Positions 1 to 6,692 are shown, counted from the stretch's first letter. The stretch: 7,552 nucleotides of DNA from Candidatus Zipacnadia bacterium (GCA_029821255.1 JALGTS010000092.1:1-7552), one strand, 5' to 3'. Notes: generated by a model from the letters alone, not told the origin. Made by a program: numbers and translations.

Positions 1-783
1 CGCTGCCGGATTCAGATAGTCAATGTCTGCTCCCCCCTGATTGGTGCGATGATGATCTATCCACACTACAGTTTGAGCCTGGTCAACTGCCTTAGCAACA
101 GCTCCAAGCTGGTGCCGATCAGCAGCGTCCAGAACCAGTGCCACCTCAAAGTCTGTGGGCGCCTGAGTGCTGAGGCGTTCGGTGGCTGGCAGAAACTGGT
201 AGCGGGCAGGCAACGAATCAGCGCACACCACAGGCACAAACTGTTCCTGCTGCTGTAGAGCCAGACTGAGAGCCAGACCGCTGCCTATCGCATCACCATC
301 CGGGTGGCAGTGGATGAAGATAGCAGTGGGCTGCTGCTGGGTGAGCAACTGGGCAATTTGATCAATAACAGGAGCGAAATATTGGTCATCTGAGGAACCC
401 GCGGCTTCTTTGCTATTGGCGCTGTGGTCTGTTTTCTGCAGTTCGCTCTGAAATTGGTTGATAAGTGTCTCAATACGCTGGGCATGACGGGCGGTTTCGT
501 CAAGCTCAAAGGCCAGTTGTGGAGTGTACTTGAGTCGGATGTGATGGCCCAGTTTGCTGCGGATTGCCGATCGGGCACGAGTCAACGCGGCCATCGTGTG
601 CCGTACTTCTTCTTCGTCGCCCAGCACACTTGCGTAGACACGTGCTTCCCTGAGGTCGGCTGTGGTCTCAACCCCAGTGATCGTTACGAAGCCGATGTCG
701 GGGTCGTGTATCTCGGTGTGAATAATTCGGCTTATTTCCTCCTGCAACAGATTATTTACGCGCAGTTGCCGTCGTGTGGGCAT
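1..783 (-). CDS. rbfA: RbfA fused in frame to a DHH/NrnA-type phosphoesterase (3' end beyond window)
   Basis: One frame stays open from the ATG at 781-783 to the window edge (261 codons, no stop). Residues 1 to about 113 are a canonical ribosome-binding factor A, a KH-fold 30S maturation factor, with the motifs RVNNLLQEEIS, HDPDIGFVTITGVE and LGHHIRLKYTPQLAFELDE. Residues about 114-135 are a hydrophilic linker. From about 136 a DHH phosphoesterase follows: motif I HCHPDGDAIGS (H158, D162, D164), motif II around VLDAAD (D219, D222), and DHH at 243-245, all metal-binding residues present. By family, the second half should cleave short oligoribonucleotides and/or pAp (NrnA); the DHHA1 part would lie outside the window. 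Normally these are two adjacent genes. The linker has no ATG or GTG, and only a late TTG (codon 146) without a ribosome site, so a separate second start is unlikely. The start codon follows GGTGA four bases upstream and lies 15 bases after ylxP. Domain calls are firm; fusion is directly seen but could be altered by a sequencing indel. Confidence 0.93.
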   Translation of the reverse strand, partial: MPTRRQLRVNNLLQEEISRIIHTEIHDPDIGFVTITGVETTADLREARVYASVLGDEEEVRHTMAALTRARSAIRSKLGHHIRLKYTPQLAFELDETARHAQRIETLINQFQSELQKTDHSANSKEAAGSSDDQYFAPVIDQIAQLLTQQQPTAIFIHCHPDGDAIGSGLALSLALQQQEQFVPVVCADSLPARYQFLPATERLSTQAPTDFEVALVLDAADRHQLGAVAKAVDQAQTVVWIDHHRTNQGGADIDYLNPAA

Positions 784-798
784 AGTGTCACCCGAGGC

Positions 799-1086
799 TT
801 AGATAATCTCCACAGTTTCGGACTGTACTGTGATACGGGGCTCGGCCTGGATAAATTGTGATACTGCCATCAGGATGCGGTGCACTTGCGCTTTGGTGTT
901 GCTTACGGTAGCCGTAGCAATACAGGCCTGCTGGTGAGAGTTAAGATGGTCAACTTCCGCCACTGCCACCTTGAACTTATTAGACATACGTGTCAGCAGG
1001 CTACGCAAGACTTGGCGTTTGTCCTTGAGGCAGGCAGCTTCTGGTATATTCAGCTCGGTGGTCAGTAGGCTAACGAAGATAGACAT
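799..1086 (-). CDS. ylxP: DUF503 family protein YlxP
   Basis: This 95-residue protein has the usual length and pattern of the DUF503/YlxP family: a first beta strand (VSLLTTELNIPEA), the signature CLKDKRQVLRSLLTRM at about 19-34, then FKVAVAEVDHLNSHQQACIATATVSN and a C-terminal strand. The family is a small ferredoxin-like alpha/beta protein that is typically encoded between infB and rbfA; its biochemical role is not established, though its constant place implies a link to ribosome assembly or translation. The ATG at 1084-1086 aligns with the usual N-terminus of the family, yet the bases before it (AACCAGAAAA) contain no convincing Shine-Dalgarno site, which is odd given the good sites of its neighbours. 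It lies 69 bases after infB and 15 bases before rbfA, so it is surely co-transcribed. Confidence 0.92.
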   Translation of the reverse strand: MSIFVSLLTTELNIPEAACLKDKRQVLRSLLTRMSNKFKVAVAEVDHLNSHQQACIATATVSNTKAQVHRILMAVSQFIQAEPRITVQSETVEII

Positions 1087-1155
1087 TTTTCTGGTTGCTT
1101 TATATTGGTAAGGTCTAAGCTATTAGCCGGAGGCTCTGGGTCAGGTGTAAAGCCA

Positions 1156-3153
1156 CTACGAATTGGAGGATTCGGCGGCCTGGCCAGATAGTGATCGTGC
1201 AACTTCGACTTCCTGGTAGGCGGTGATGGTGTCTCCTGGCTCCCATGCGTCGAAGTCATCGGCGGCTACGCCACATTCCTGAGGTGCTTCGACCATAGCG
1301 ACGTCGTTTTCGAATCGGCGTAGGGAGCTTAGTTCACCGTCGAAGATCTGAGCACCATTGCGCATAACCTCAATGCGAGCGCCCCTCGCCAGTCGTCCGC
1401 TGGTCACTCGGCAGCCGGCGATAGTACCAAACCGCGAGCTCGTGAAGGTTTGCAGCACTTCCGCCTCGCCGATAGGATGCTCTTCGTAGATAGGCTCTAA
1501 CATTCCGACCATAGCCCGACGGATGTCATCTAACACTTCGTAAATTACCTCATAGCTGCGTATCTCAACATGTTCATCTTGGGCCGCTCGCCGTGCTTCT
1601 GGGCTAACGTCAACGCGGAAACCCATTATGATTGCCTTAGAGGCGGCGGCCAGAAGCACATCGGACTGTGTCACTTCGCCCACACCACTATGCACCACAT
1701 TTATCTGGATTTCGCCAAGCTGTTTGGCAAGTTTGTGGAGACTAGCTTCAACAGCCTGTGCCGAGCCCCAAACATCTGACTTCAGTACGATGTTGAGCTC
1801 TTTGAGCTGTTCGGGACCGAACTGTCGCTGTAACTGGCGCAGTTGCACCTCGGCTTGGCCCATCAGGCTCCGCTCCCGCTTGGTCTGCTGAGCCTCTTCA
1901 GCCAGGCTGCGGGCCTGCCGGGTGCTGCTGGCAAGCTGCATTATCTCGCCGGCTTCCACTATGTCTGACAGCCCCACCACTTCCACCGGATGACCTGGCC
2001 CCATGCTTTTAACAGATTTGCCCCGCCAGTTGCGCAGCCGACGTACGCGCCCCCAAGCAGCACCACAGACCATGATATCGCCCACGGAGATTGTGCCATT
2101 GCGGGTTAAAACAGTTGCCAGGGGTCCCTCACTGGGGTCTATACTTGACTCGATTACAACTCCGACAAAGTCGCCTTGCGGGTCAGCCCACAGTTGTTCC
2201 ACCTCTGCCACCAGCAGGATCATCTCTAACAGCTCTTGGAGACCTTCCTTCTTGAGCGCGGAGATAGGCACCACTATTGTCTGGCCGCCCAATTCTTCGG
2301 GTACAATCTCGTGTTGGAGGAGCTGCTGCTGGACGGTGGCCGGGTCGGCATTGGGCAGATCGATCTTATTAATAGCTACTATCATGGGCACGCCGGCTGC
2401 CCGTATGTGATTGATTGCTTCTACAGTCTGAGGCATAACGCCATCATCAGCAGCTACCACCAATATTGCCACATCTGTGACTTGAGCACCACGGGCTCGC
2501 ATTGCTGTGAAAGCTTCGTGACCAGGTGTATCTATAAAAACGATGGTATGGCCGTCGACAGATACTTCTGAGGCACCGATGTGTTGAGTGATGCCCCCGC
2601 TTTCGCTGCTGACCACATCGGTCTGGCGTAGGGCGTCGAGCAAAGTAGTCTTACCGTGGTCAACATGCCCTAGCACGGTCACTACCGGGGGGACATCAAC
2701 TGCAGACTCGGGGCGCTTGCCGGTGGGGCGTGCCGCCAACTCAGAAAGCGGTTTGATTGCGGGGGTCTCAGGGCGTTCCTGTTCGGTGGCTGCCTGTAAT
2801 TCGGTCAGGTATTGTTCCAGCTCGGCCAGACCCTCTTTGAGATCGGCATCGTGAACCGGGGGTGTAAATTCTTCCTCCCATTCTTCCTCCTCGCCCGCTA
2901 CCTCTTCTGTATCCTCCGCCTCGGCACGGGTCTCCTGGGCGGCTGCTTGGACCTCAGCGGCCGCTTGAGCTTGGCGGCGAGCTTCTTCGGCCTGTTCGGC
3001 GAGTAGTTCGACCGCTGCCGAGGCAGTGTCCGGATCAACCGCTGACGCGGGAGTGACGTCCTCCACACCCATGTCACTGAGTACCTTAATAAGCGCCTCG
3101 GTACGCAATCCCAATTTGTTGGCTAGAGAGAAAATGCGAATCTTCTTAGCCAA
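1156..3153 (-). CDS. infB: Translation initiation factor IF-2, compact form
   Basis: IF-2 is the GTPase that brings initiator tRNA to the 30S subunit and promotes 50S joining. The 665-residue protein starts with one IF2_N domain (MAKKIRIFSLANKLGL, residues 1 to about 53), then an Ala/Glu-rich, strongly acidic and probably coiled-coil linker (about 54-150). The GTPase domain has G1 GHVDHGKT (162-169), switch I GGITQHIGA (186-194), G3 DTPGHE (208-213), G4 NKID (262-265) and G5 SAL (298-300). Domain II follows (about 326-410, including GLSDIVEAGE), then domain III (about 450-545) and the C-terminal initiator-tRNA-binding barrel (about 555-650). The second IF2_N copy that commonly precedes the G domain is not visible. 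The start is TTG at 3151-3153, chosen because it gives the standard MAKK N-terminus and has GGAGGT eight bases upstream. It lies 75 bases after nusA. Confidence 0.97.
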   Translation of the reverse strand: MAKKIRIFSLANKLGLRTEALIKVLSDMGVEDVTPASAVDPDTASAAVELLAEQAEEARRQAQAAAEVQAAAQETRAEAEDTEEVAGEEEEWEEEFTPPVHDADLKEGLAELEQYLTELQAATEQERPETPAIKPLSELAARPTGKRPESAVDVPPVVTVLGHVDHGKTTLLDALRQTDVVSSESGGITQHIGASEVSVDGHTIVFIDTPGHEAFTAMRARGAQVTDVAILVVAADDGVMPQTVEAINHIRAAGVPMIVAINKIDLPNADPATVQQQLLQHEIVPEELGGQTIVVPISALKKEGLQELLEMILLVAEVEQLWADPQGDFVGVVIESSIDPSEGPLATVLTRNGTISVGDIMVCGAAWGRVRRLRNWRGKSVKSMGPGHPVEVVGLSDIVEAGEIMQLASSTRQARSLAEEAQQTKRERSLMGQAEVQLRQLQRQFGPEQLKELNIVLKSDVWGSAQAVEASLHKLAKQLGEIQINVVHSGVGEVTQSDVLLAAASKAIIMGFRVDVSPEARRAAQDEHVEIRSYEVIYEVLDDIRRAMVGMLEPIYEEHPIGEAEVLQTFTSSRFGTIAGCRVTSGRLARGARIEVMRNGAQIFDGELSSLRRFENDVAMVEAPQECGVAADDFDAWEPGDTITAYQEVEVARSLSGQAAESSNS

Positions 3154-3161
3154 TTGTCACT

Positions 3162-3167
3162 ACCTCC
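3162..3167 (-). promoter_or_regulatory. Ribosome binding site of infB
   Basis: The minus strand reads GGAGGT, a near-perfect Shine-Dalgarno sequence, followed by eight bases and then the TTG codon at 3151-3153. It settles the unusual TTG as the infB start and suggests strong independent initiation despite the 75-base gap after nusA. Confidence 0.85.
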
Positions 3168-3176
3168 AAGCTACTA

Positions 3177-3203
3177 CTGGGGGCCCGGCTTGCGTCGCCC
3201 CAG
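3177..3203 (-). other. Intercistronic stem-loop between nusA and infB
   Basis: CTGGGG at 3177-3182 pairs with CCCCAG at 3198-3203, and one further C-G pair can form past a bulged G, closing a loop of about 12 bases. No T-run follows on the minus strand, so it is not an intrinsic terminator. It sits ten bases before the infB Shine-Dalgarno site in the transcript, where it could affect RNA processing or infB translation. A chance hairpin is possible in sequence this GC-rich. Confidence 0.35.
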
Positions 3204-3228
3204 ACTCGTACCGGCATAACTGAATGTG

Positions 3229-4500
3229 TCAATTCTCGTCAATATCGATAATTATTTCTCCAGCTTCCAGTTCCTCCAAGGTACCAGCACCACCGGCTAA
3301 TAGATCTCGCACCATCTGCGCCTGTTGACTGCTGATGTTGCTGGCATGGCTGGTTATGTTGATACCCTCGTCTTGCAATATCTCTACCAGATCCCGGCTT
3401 TCAACACCCAGCTCACGGGCCAGCTCGTAAACGCGCATTGTCTCGCCCTTATCGGCCTCGGTCTTGGCTGCTTGTTGTTGCTCCCATTGGGCGTGGCTGC
3501 GAATGTCGATCTTCCAGCCGGTGAGCTGGGCTGCCAGGCGTACATTCTGGCCCCGACGGCCGATTGCCAGCGAGAGCTGGTCGTCAGGAGCAATGACCGT
3601 CGCCGTCCGTTCATCATCCTCAAGTATCACCCGACTCACCCGCGCTGGGGAGAGGGCATTTTTGAGGTACTCAGTTGGTTCCTCATCATACCGGACAATG
3701 TCGATCTTCTCGCCACGTAGCTCGTCAACGATGGCTTGTACTCGTCCTCCCCGGTGCCCTACGCAGGCACCGACCGGATCAACCTGTGGGTCATTGGAAC
3801 GGACAGCGACCTTCGAACGCGCCCCCGGCTCGCGAGCCACGGATACGATCTCAACGATGCCGTCGTAGACCTCAGGTACCTCAAGTTCAAACAGTCGCTT
3901 GATCAAAGCTGGATGGGTCCGGGAGACGATGATTTGCGGATTCTTAGTAGTTTTAGATACGTTAAGGATGTAGACTCTAATCCGATCATTGAAGCGGTAG
4001 GGTTCCCCCGGGATCTGTTCATTGGAGGGGAGAATAGCCTCGGCATCGCCGATCAGTAAAAAGACGCTGTGTGCGTCGCGGCGCTGGACCTCGCCAGTAA
4101 CGACCTCGCCAATGCGCTGTACGAATCTGTCATACGTAATTTCCCGCTCCGCCTCGCGAATCCGTTGGATTACTACCTGTTTGGCTGTCTGCGCGGCAAT
4201 ACGCCCGAAATCGTCAGCATCAATCTCCTGTTCTTGGTAGAGCCCGGAAGCCTCAATGGTCGCCAAGTCAAGGTCATCTTCTTCACCCAAGTCGGTTTCC
4301 GCAGATGGTTGTTCGATGCGCGCAAACAGGCGCACTTTCTTCTGCGCTGGATCTATCTTTATACGGACATCTCCGGCACCACCATACCGCTTGCGATATG
4401 CTGAAGTCATGGCTATCTCCACGGTCTGCAGCAGTGAAGACATCGGGATGTCCTTCTCTTTTTGTAGTTGTTCGAGTGCTTCTATCAGATCACCATTCAT
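3229..4500 (-). CDS. nusA: Transcription factor NusA with an extra C-terminal IF2_N-like domain
   Basis: NusA binds RNA polymerase and nascent RNA and controls pausing, termination and antitermination. The 423-residue protein shows the NusA N-terminal domain (1 to about 128, with DFGRIAAQTAKQVVIQRIREAERE at about 97-120), an S1 domain (about 132-196), KH1 (DPVGACVGHRGGRVQAI, about 241-257) and KH2 (LSLAIGRRGQNVRLAAQLTG, 309-328). After a short QA-rich linker, residues 355-402 (from MRVYELARELGV to VRDLLAG) match the N-terminal domain of IF2, and an acidic tail ends the protein. This is not the acidic-repeat C-terminus of enterobacterial NusA. I chose the ATG at 4498-4500, which gives the standard MNxxLIEAL start with AAGGGG eight bases upstream (4509-4514). 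A longer frame upstream would add 14 atypical residues. The start overlaps the 3' end of rimP by 11 bases, suggesting translational coupling. Confidence 0.95.
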   Translation of the reverse strand: MNGDLIEALEQLQKEKDIPMSSLLQTVEIAMTSAYRKRYGGAGDVRIKIDPAQKKVRLFARIEQPSAETDLGEEDDLDLATIEASGLYQEQEIDADDFGRIAAQTAKQVVIQRIREAEREITYDRFVQRIGEVVTGEVQRRDAHSVFLLIGDAEAILPSNEQIPGEPYRFNDRIRVYILNVSKTTKNPQIIVSRTHPALIKRLFELEVPEVYDGIVEIVSVAREPGARSKVAVRSNDPQVDPVGACVGHRGGRVQAIVDELRGEKIDIVRYDEEPTEYLKNALSPARVSRVILEDDERTATVIAPDDQLSLAIGRRGQNVRLAAQLTGWKIDIRSHAQWEQQQAAKTEADKGETMRVYELARELGVESRDLVEILQDEGINITSHASNISSQQAQMVRDLLAGGAGTLEELEAGEIIIDIDEN

Positions 4501-5023
4501 CTTCGGAGCCCCTTGCAGAACTGGTTCCCGCGGGCTGGTCAACTGTAGCTTTGATTTCCTGCCAATCTGGTGCCAGATGGGCAGCTACGAGATCAGCAAT
4601 AGGAACCTCTACGGTATCTGCACCTCTTTCAATTACTACGCAGCTTCTGGTTAGGCCGCGAAGTATGCCGGTCAGTGTTCGCTTACCTTGGGTTTGTTGC
4701 AGCGTTAGTGTCGCCCTCTGGCCGGAAAAACGCTCAAAATCCTTTTCCTTGGTTAGCGGCCGTTCAATTCCTGGTGAGGAAACGATGATGTTGTAGTTGT
4801 GGCGCTGCTCATCCAAAGTCTCCAACACCATTTCTATCCTCTTTACCATCGCTGCGCAGTCGTCGCTGTTGACGCCGCCGGGTTTGTCGATATATAAAGT
4901 CAGGGTCTGAGCCCCTGCTGGTCCTTTAAGTTCACTAAGCACCAGCTCATACCCAAATGTCTCCAACATCTGGGTGATTTCCGGTTCAATTTCATCAAGT
5001 ACCGGATTGCGATTTTTCTGCAT
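4490..5023 (-). CDS. rimP: Ribosome maturation factor RimP
   Basis: RimP helps 30S subunits mature by assisting early assembly around S12. The 177-residue protein has the two-domain family pattern: an N-terminal alpha/beta domain (about 8-90) with the hallmark YELVLSELKG, TLTLYIDKPGGVNSDDC and VSSPGIERPL (81-90), then a C-terminal SH3-like barrel (about 91-155) with FSGQRATLTL and LRGLTRSCVVIERG. A short polar tail follows. The ATG at 5021-5023 has a modest purine-rich site (GGTGAGAGAAG just upstream). It is the first gene of the operon, directly after a promoter and a structured leader, and overlaps nusA by 11 bases. Confidence 0.95.
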   Translation of the reverse strand: MQKNRNPVLDEIEPEITQMLETFGYELVLSELKGPAGAQTLTLYIDKPGGVNSDDCAAMVKRIEMVLETLDEQRHNYNIIVSSPGIERPLTKEKDFERFSGQRATLTLQQTQGKRTLTGILRGLTRSCVVIERGADTVEVPIADLVAAHLAPDWQEIKATVDQPAGTSSARGSEDEW

Positions 5024-5045
5024 CTTCTCTCACCAGTTTAACCAG

Positions 5046-5076
5046 CTATCTGTGGCATTGCTCATACAACAGATAG
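5046..5076 (-). promoter_or_regulatory. Leader stem-loop 2 of the rimP operon
   Basis: CTATCTGT at 5046-5053 and ACAGATAG at 5069-5076 form a perfect 8-bp stem with a 15-base loop. It lies 22 bases before the rimP start codon and shares base 5076 with the neighbouring hairpin, so the two could stack. No T-run follows on the minus strand. A role in translation control or RNA stability is inferred from position only. Confidence 0.55.
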
Positions 5077-5100
5077 GGAGTGGGCGACACACCCACTCCC
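5076..5100 (-). promoter_or_regulatory. Leader stem-loop 1 of the rimP operon
   Basis: GGGAGTGGG at 5076-5084 and CCCACTCCC at 5092-5100 form a perfect 9-bp, GC-rich stem with a 7-base loop. It lies in the predicted 5' leader of rimP, about 25 bases after the likely transcription start. Neither strand shows the T-run of an intrinsic terminator next to it, so a leader RNA structure or a protein-binding palindrome is more likely. Confidence 0.6.
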
Positions 5101-5131
5101 AGGAATTGCTACCTGAGATTGAAGCTATTTT

Positions 5132-5160
5132 ATTATACCTCATCTCGCCGAAGGATGCAA
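5132..5160 (-). promoter_or_regulatory. Sigma-70/SigA-type promoter of the rimP-nusA-infB operon
   Basis: On the minus strand a -35-like TTGCAT (5155-5160) is followed by exactly 17 bases and a perfect TATAAT -10 box (5132-5137). Transcription would start near 5125, giving a leader of about 100 nt before the rimP ATG. The -35 matches the consensus in only its first three bases, but the perfect -10 and ideal spacing, in the only intergenic region upstream of the operon, make the call reasonable. Confidence 0.7.
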
Positions 5161-5297
5161 GGGCTTTTCCTGCTTTTCGGGGATACTGACTTCTCAGTTG
5201 GAAGGGCAAAGTGCTACCTGTGGCGAATTAATAGTTATCCCAGTGTGTTGGGCATGGGTGCAGTCTATTGCTCGTTTTATTGCAGGAGTGGATGACA

Positions 5298-6692
5298 ATG
5301 GCAGACGAGAGCACCTCGGATAGGCGGCAGCAGGCGAGGAGCATCTTTGAGGAAGCGCAGCAAGCTTATGCCAGCGGGCGGCTTGCATGGGCGGTTGAAT
5401 ACGCCCGCGAGGCACTGAGGGTTGATGGGGGGTATGCAGAGGCGCGTGTTGAAGCCGGCGCGATTGACCGAGCCTCCCGTCAATACCAGATCATTCTGCG
5501 CTCCGATCGTGATGACCGGAAAGCGTGGGCAGCTCTGGAAGCAATTGACCCGGAGGCTGCGGACCGCGTCAGGCGTCTGCACGAGATTCCTCCGGACCCT
5601 TTTGTGAGGCGCAGGCGGGCGCGCATTAGCGAAGAGTTTGATATGATGGGGGAAATAGGGGCTGAGCAGGAGATCGAAGAAGGGGCCGCTCCTTTTGTGC
5701 ACAAAGAGATTTCGGAGGACTTTGAGCCTCTGGATGAAGTGGTACCCTCCCAGGAGCTCCGGGAAGTGGGCGGCATATCCCCTAAGCGTCGGGCAGGCAG
5801 CTCTGATGCCTTTGAGGCGTTTGATGAGTTAGGCGACGAAGAAATAGCTGGCGGCGAGGCGCCGGGATGGGAATTCACTGAGGACCGAGAGTACTATCAG
5901 CAGTGGATGGCTATTGAGGGAGTTGCCGAGCTGGTCGCGGCGATTGAGGATGCCTGGGCGACGCGGGTAGTGCAGCCAGTAGTGGCCGCCTGTGTGCCTG
6001 TTGGTGACGACTATCCTCAGTTGATAGCCGCTGCCGCCAATGCAGCACAGAAGCTATCCGCCGACCCGCCCGAATTGTACTTGACTGCTGAAAGGCATAT
6101 GCAGCCATTCGTTATCCAGAGCCGGCCAACTATCTTGGCGGTGCCGCAGGGCGTCTGTCAGGTGCTCAGCCCGGCTGAATTGACATTCGTCGTAGGCAGA
6201 TGTCTGGGGCCAATTCTGAGCGGATACCTCGGCCCACTGCAGGCGGTGGATGTGTTGTTGCAGCGTCCGATAAATTCCGTCAGGCAGTTGCGCCTGAACT
6301 GGCGAGAGCTGATAACTGAGGCTACAGCAGATATCGCCCCTACCCAGGAACCGCAAGTCCGGCGGCGTCTGAGAGCAATTGGTCATGCCTGGCAGCAGCG
6401 TGCTGAGTTGTCGGCCGACCGGGCTGGACTGCTGGCGTGTAGTGACTGCGAAGCGTCGTGTGACGCCATTGCTCGGGGAACGGCAGCCTCCGCTCAAGAA
6501 GCCGCTGAGCGGACTGCTGCTCGGCTGATGGCTCGGTATGAAGGGCATAGTGTGGCACAGTTGGCTGCTATCCCTACTGACGAAGATCCTGCTATCAGCG
6601 CTGAATATGCAGTATATCGCATCCAGATGTTGCGGTGGTGGGCCAGCAGTAATGGATATCAGACGGCAATCAATCAAGTTAATGCTCAATAG
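5298..6692 (+). CDS. TPR protein with degenerate M48 peptidase-like domain
   Basis: The 464-residue protein has no signal peptide or membrane segment and should be cytosolic. Residues 13-49 form a clear TPR unit (ARSIFEEAQQAYASGRLAWA...AL), with a second weaker one at about 61-95. Residues about 100-190 are an acidic, probably disordered linker with three related motifs. The C-terminal half follows the M48 peptidase layout: PPELYLT (257-263), an ILAVPQGVCQVLSPAEL stretch, then VVGRCLGPILSGY where active enzymes have GHELGHI, and RAELSADRAGLLAC (368-381), which matches the M48 motif carrying the third zinc ligand. The HExxH site is thus R301-C-L-G-P305, so zinc proteolysis should be lost while E370 and D374 remain. 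A binding or scaffold role is inferred; the true function is unknown. ATG 5298 is preceded by AGGAG nine bases away; the frame extends upstream to a TTG at 5268, which lacks a site. Confidence 0.85.
   Translation: MADESTSDRRQQARSIFEEAQQAYASGRLAWAVEYAREALRVDGGYAEARVEAGAIDRASRQYQIILRSDRDDRKAWAALEAIDPEAADRVRRLHEIPPDPFVRRRRARISEEFDMMGEIGAEQEIEEGAAPFVHKEISEDFEPLDEVVPSQELREVGGISPKRRAGSSDAFEAFDELGDEEIAGGEAPGWEFTEDREYYQQWMAIEGVAELVAAIEDAWATRVVQPVVAACVPVGDDYPQLIAAAANAAQKLSADPPELYLTAERHMQPFVIQSRPTILAVPQGVCQVLSPAELTFVVGRCLGPILSGYLGPLQAVDVLLQRPINSVRQLRLNWRELITEATADIAPTQEPQVRRRLRAIGHAWQQRAELSADRAGLLACSDCEASCDAIARGTAASAQEAAERTAARLMARYEGHSVAQLAAIPTDEDPAISAEYAVYRIQMLRWWASSNGYQTAINQVNAQ

Noticed and set aside
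360..440. Frameshift that artificially joins rbfA and the DHH gene
   Set aside because: The joined frame reads through a plausible polar linker with no remnant stop or start in the right place, so a true fusion is preferred, although only read data can exclude an indel.
424..861. Plus-strand open frames over the left half, such as 424-861, 2003-2410 and 4305-4796
   Set aside because: They lie opposite well-supported minus-strand genes, have no ribosome sites or recognisable domains, and mirror the codon pattern of those genes.
4501..4542. Longer NusA starting at the ATG at 4542
   Set aside because: It adds 14 residues unlike NusA N-termini and lacks a ribosome site, while the ATG at 4500 fits the family and has AAGGGG at good spacing.
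5046..5100. Intrinsic terminator formed by the two hairpins
   Set aside because: Neither strand has a T-run after the stems, and no gene on either strand runs into this region; the flanking genes diverge.
5161..5297. Promoter for the plus-strand gene at 5298
   Set aside because: GATACT (5182-5187) and several AT-rich hexamers resemble -10 boxes, but none has a matching -35 at 16-18 bases, so no site can be supported.
5101..5297. Initiator tRNA gene upstream of rimP, as in enterobacteria
   Set aside because: No cloverleaf, T-arm or CCA-end pattern can be seen on either strand of the intergenic region.
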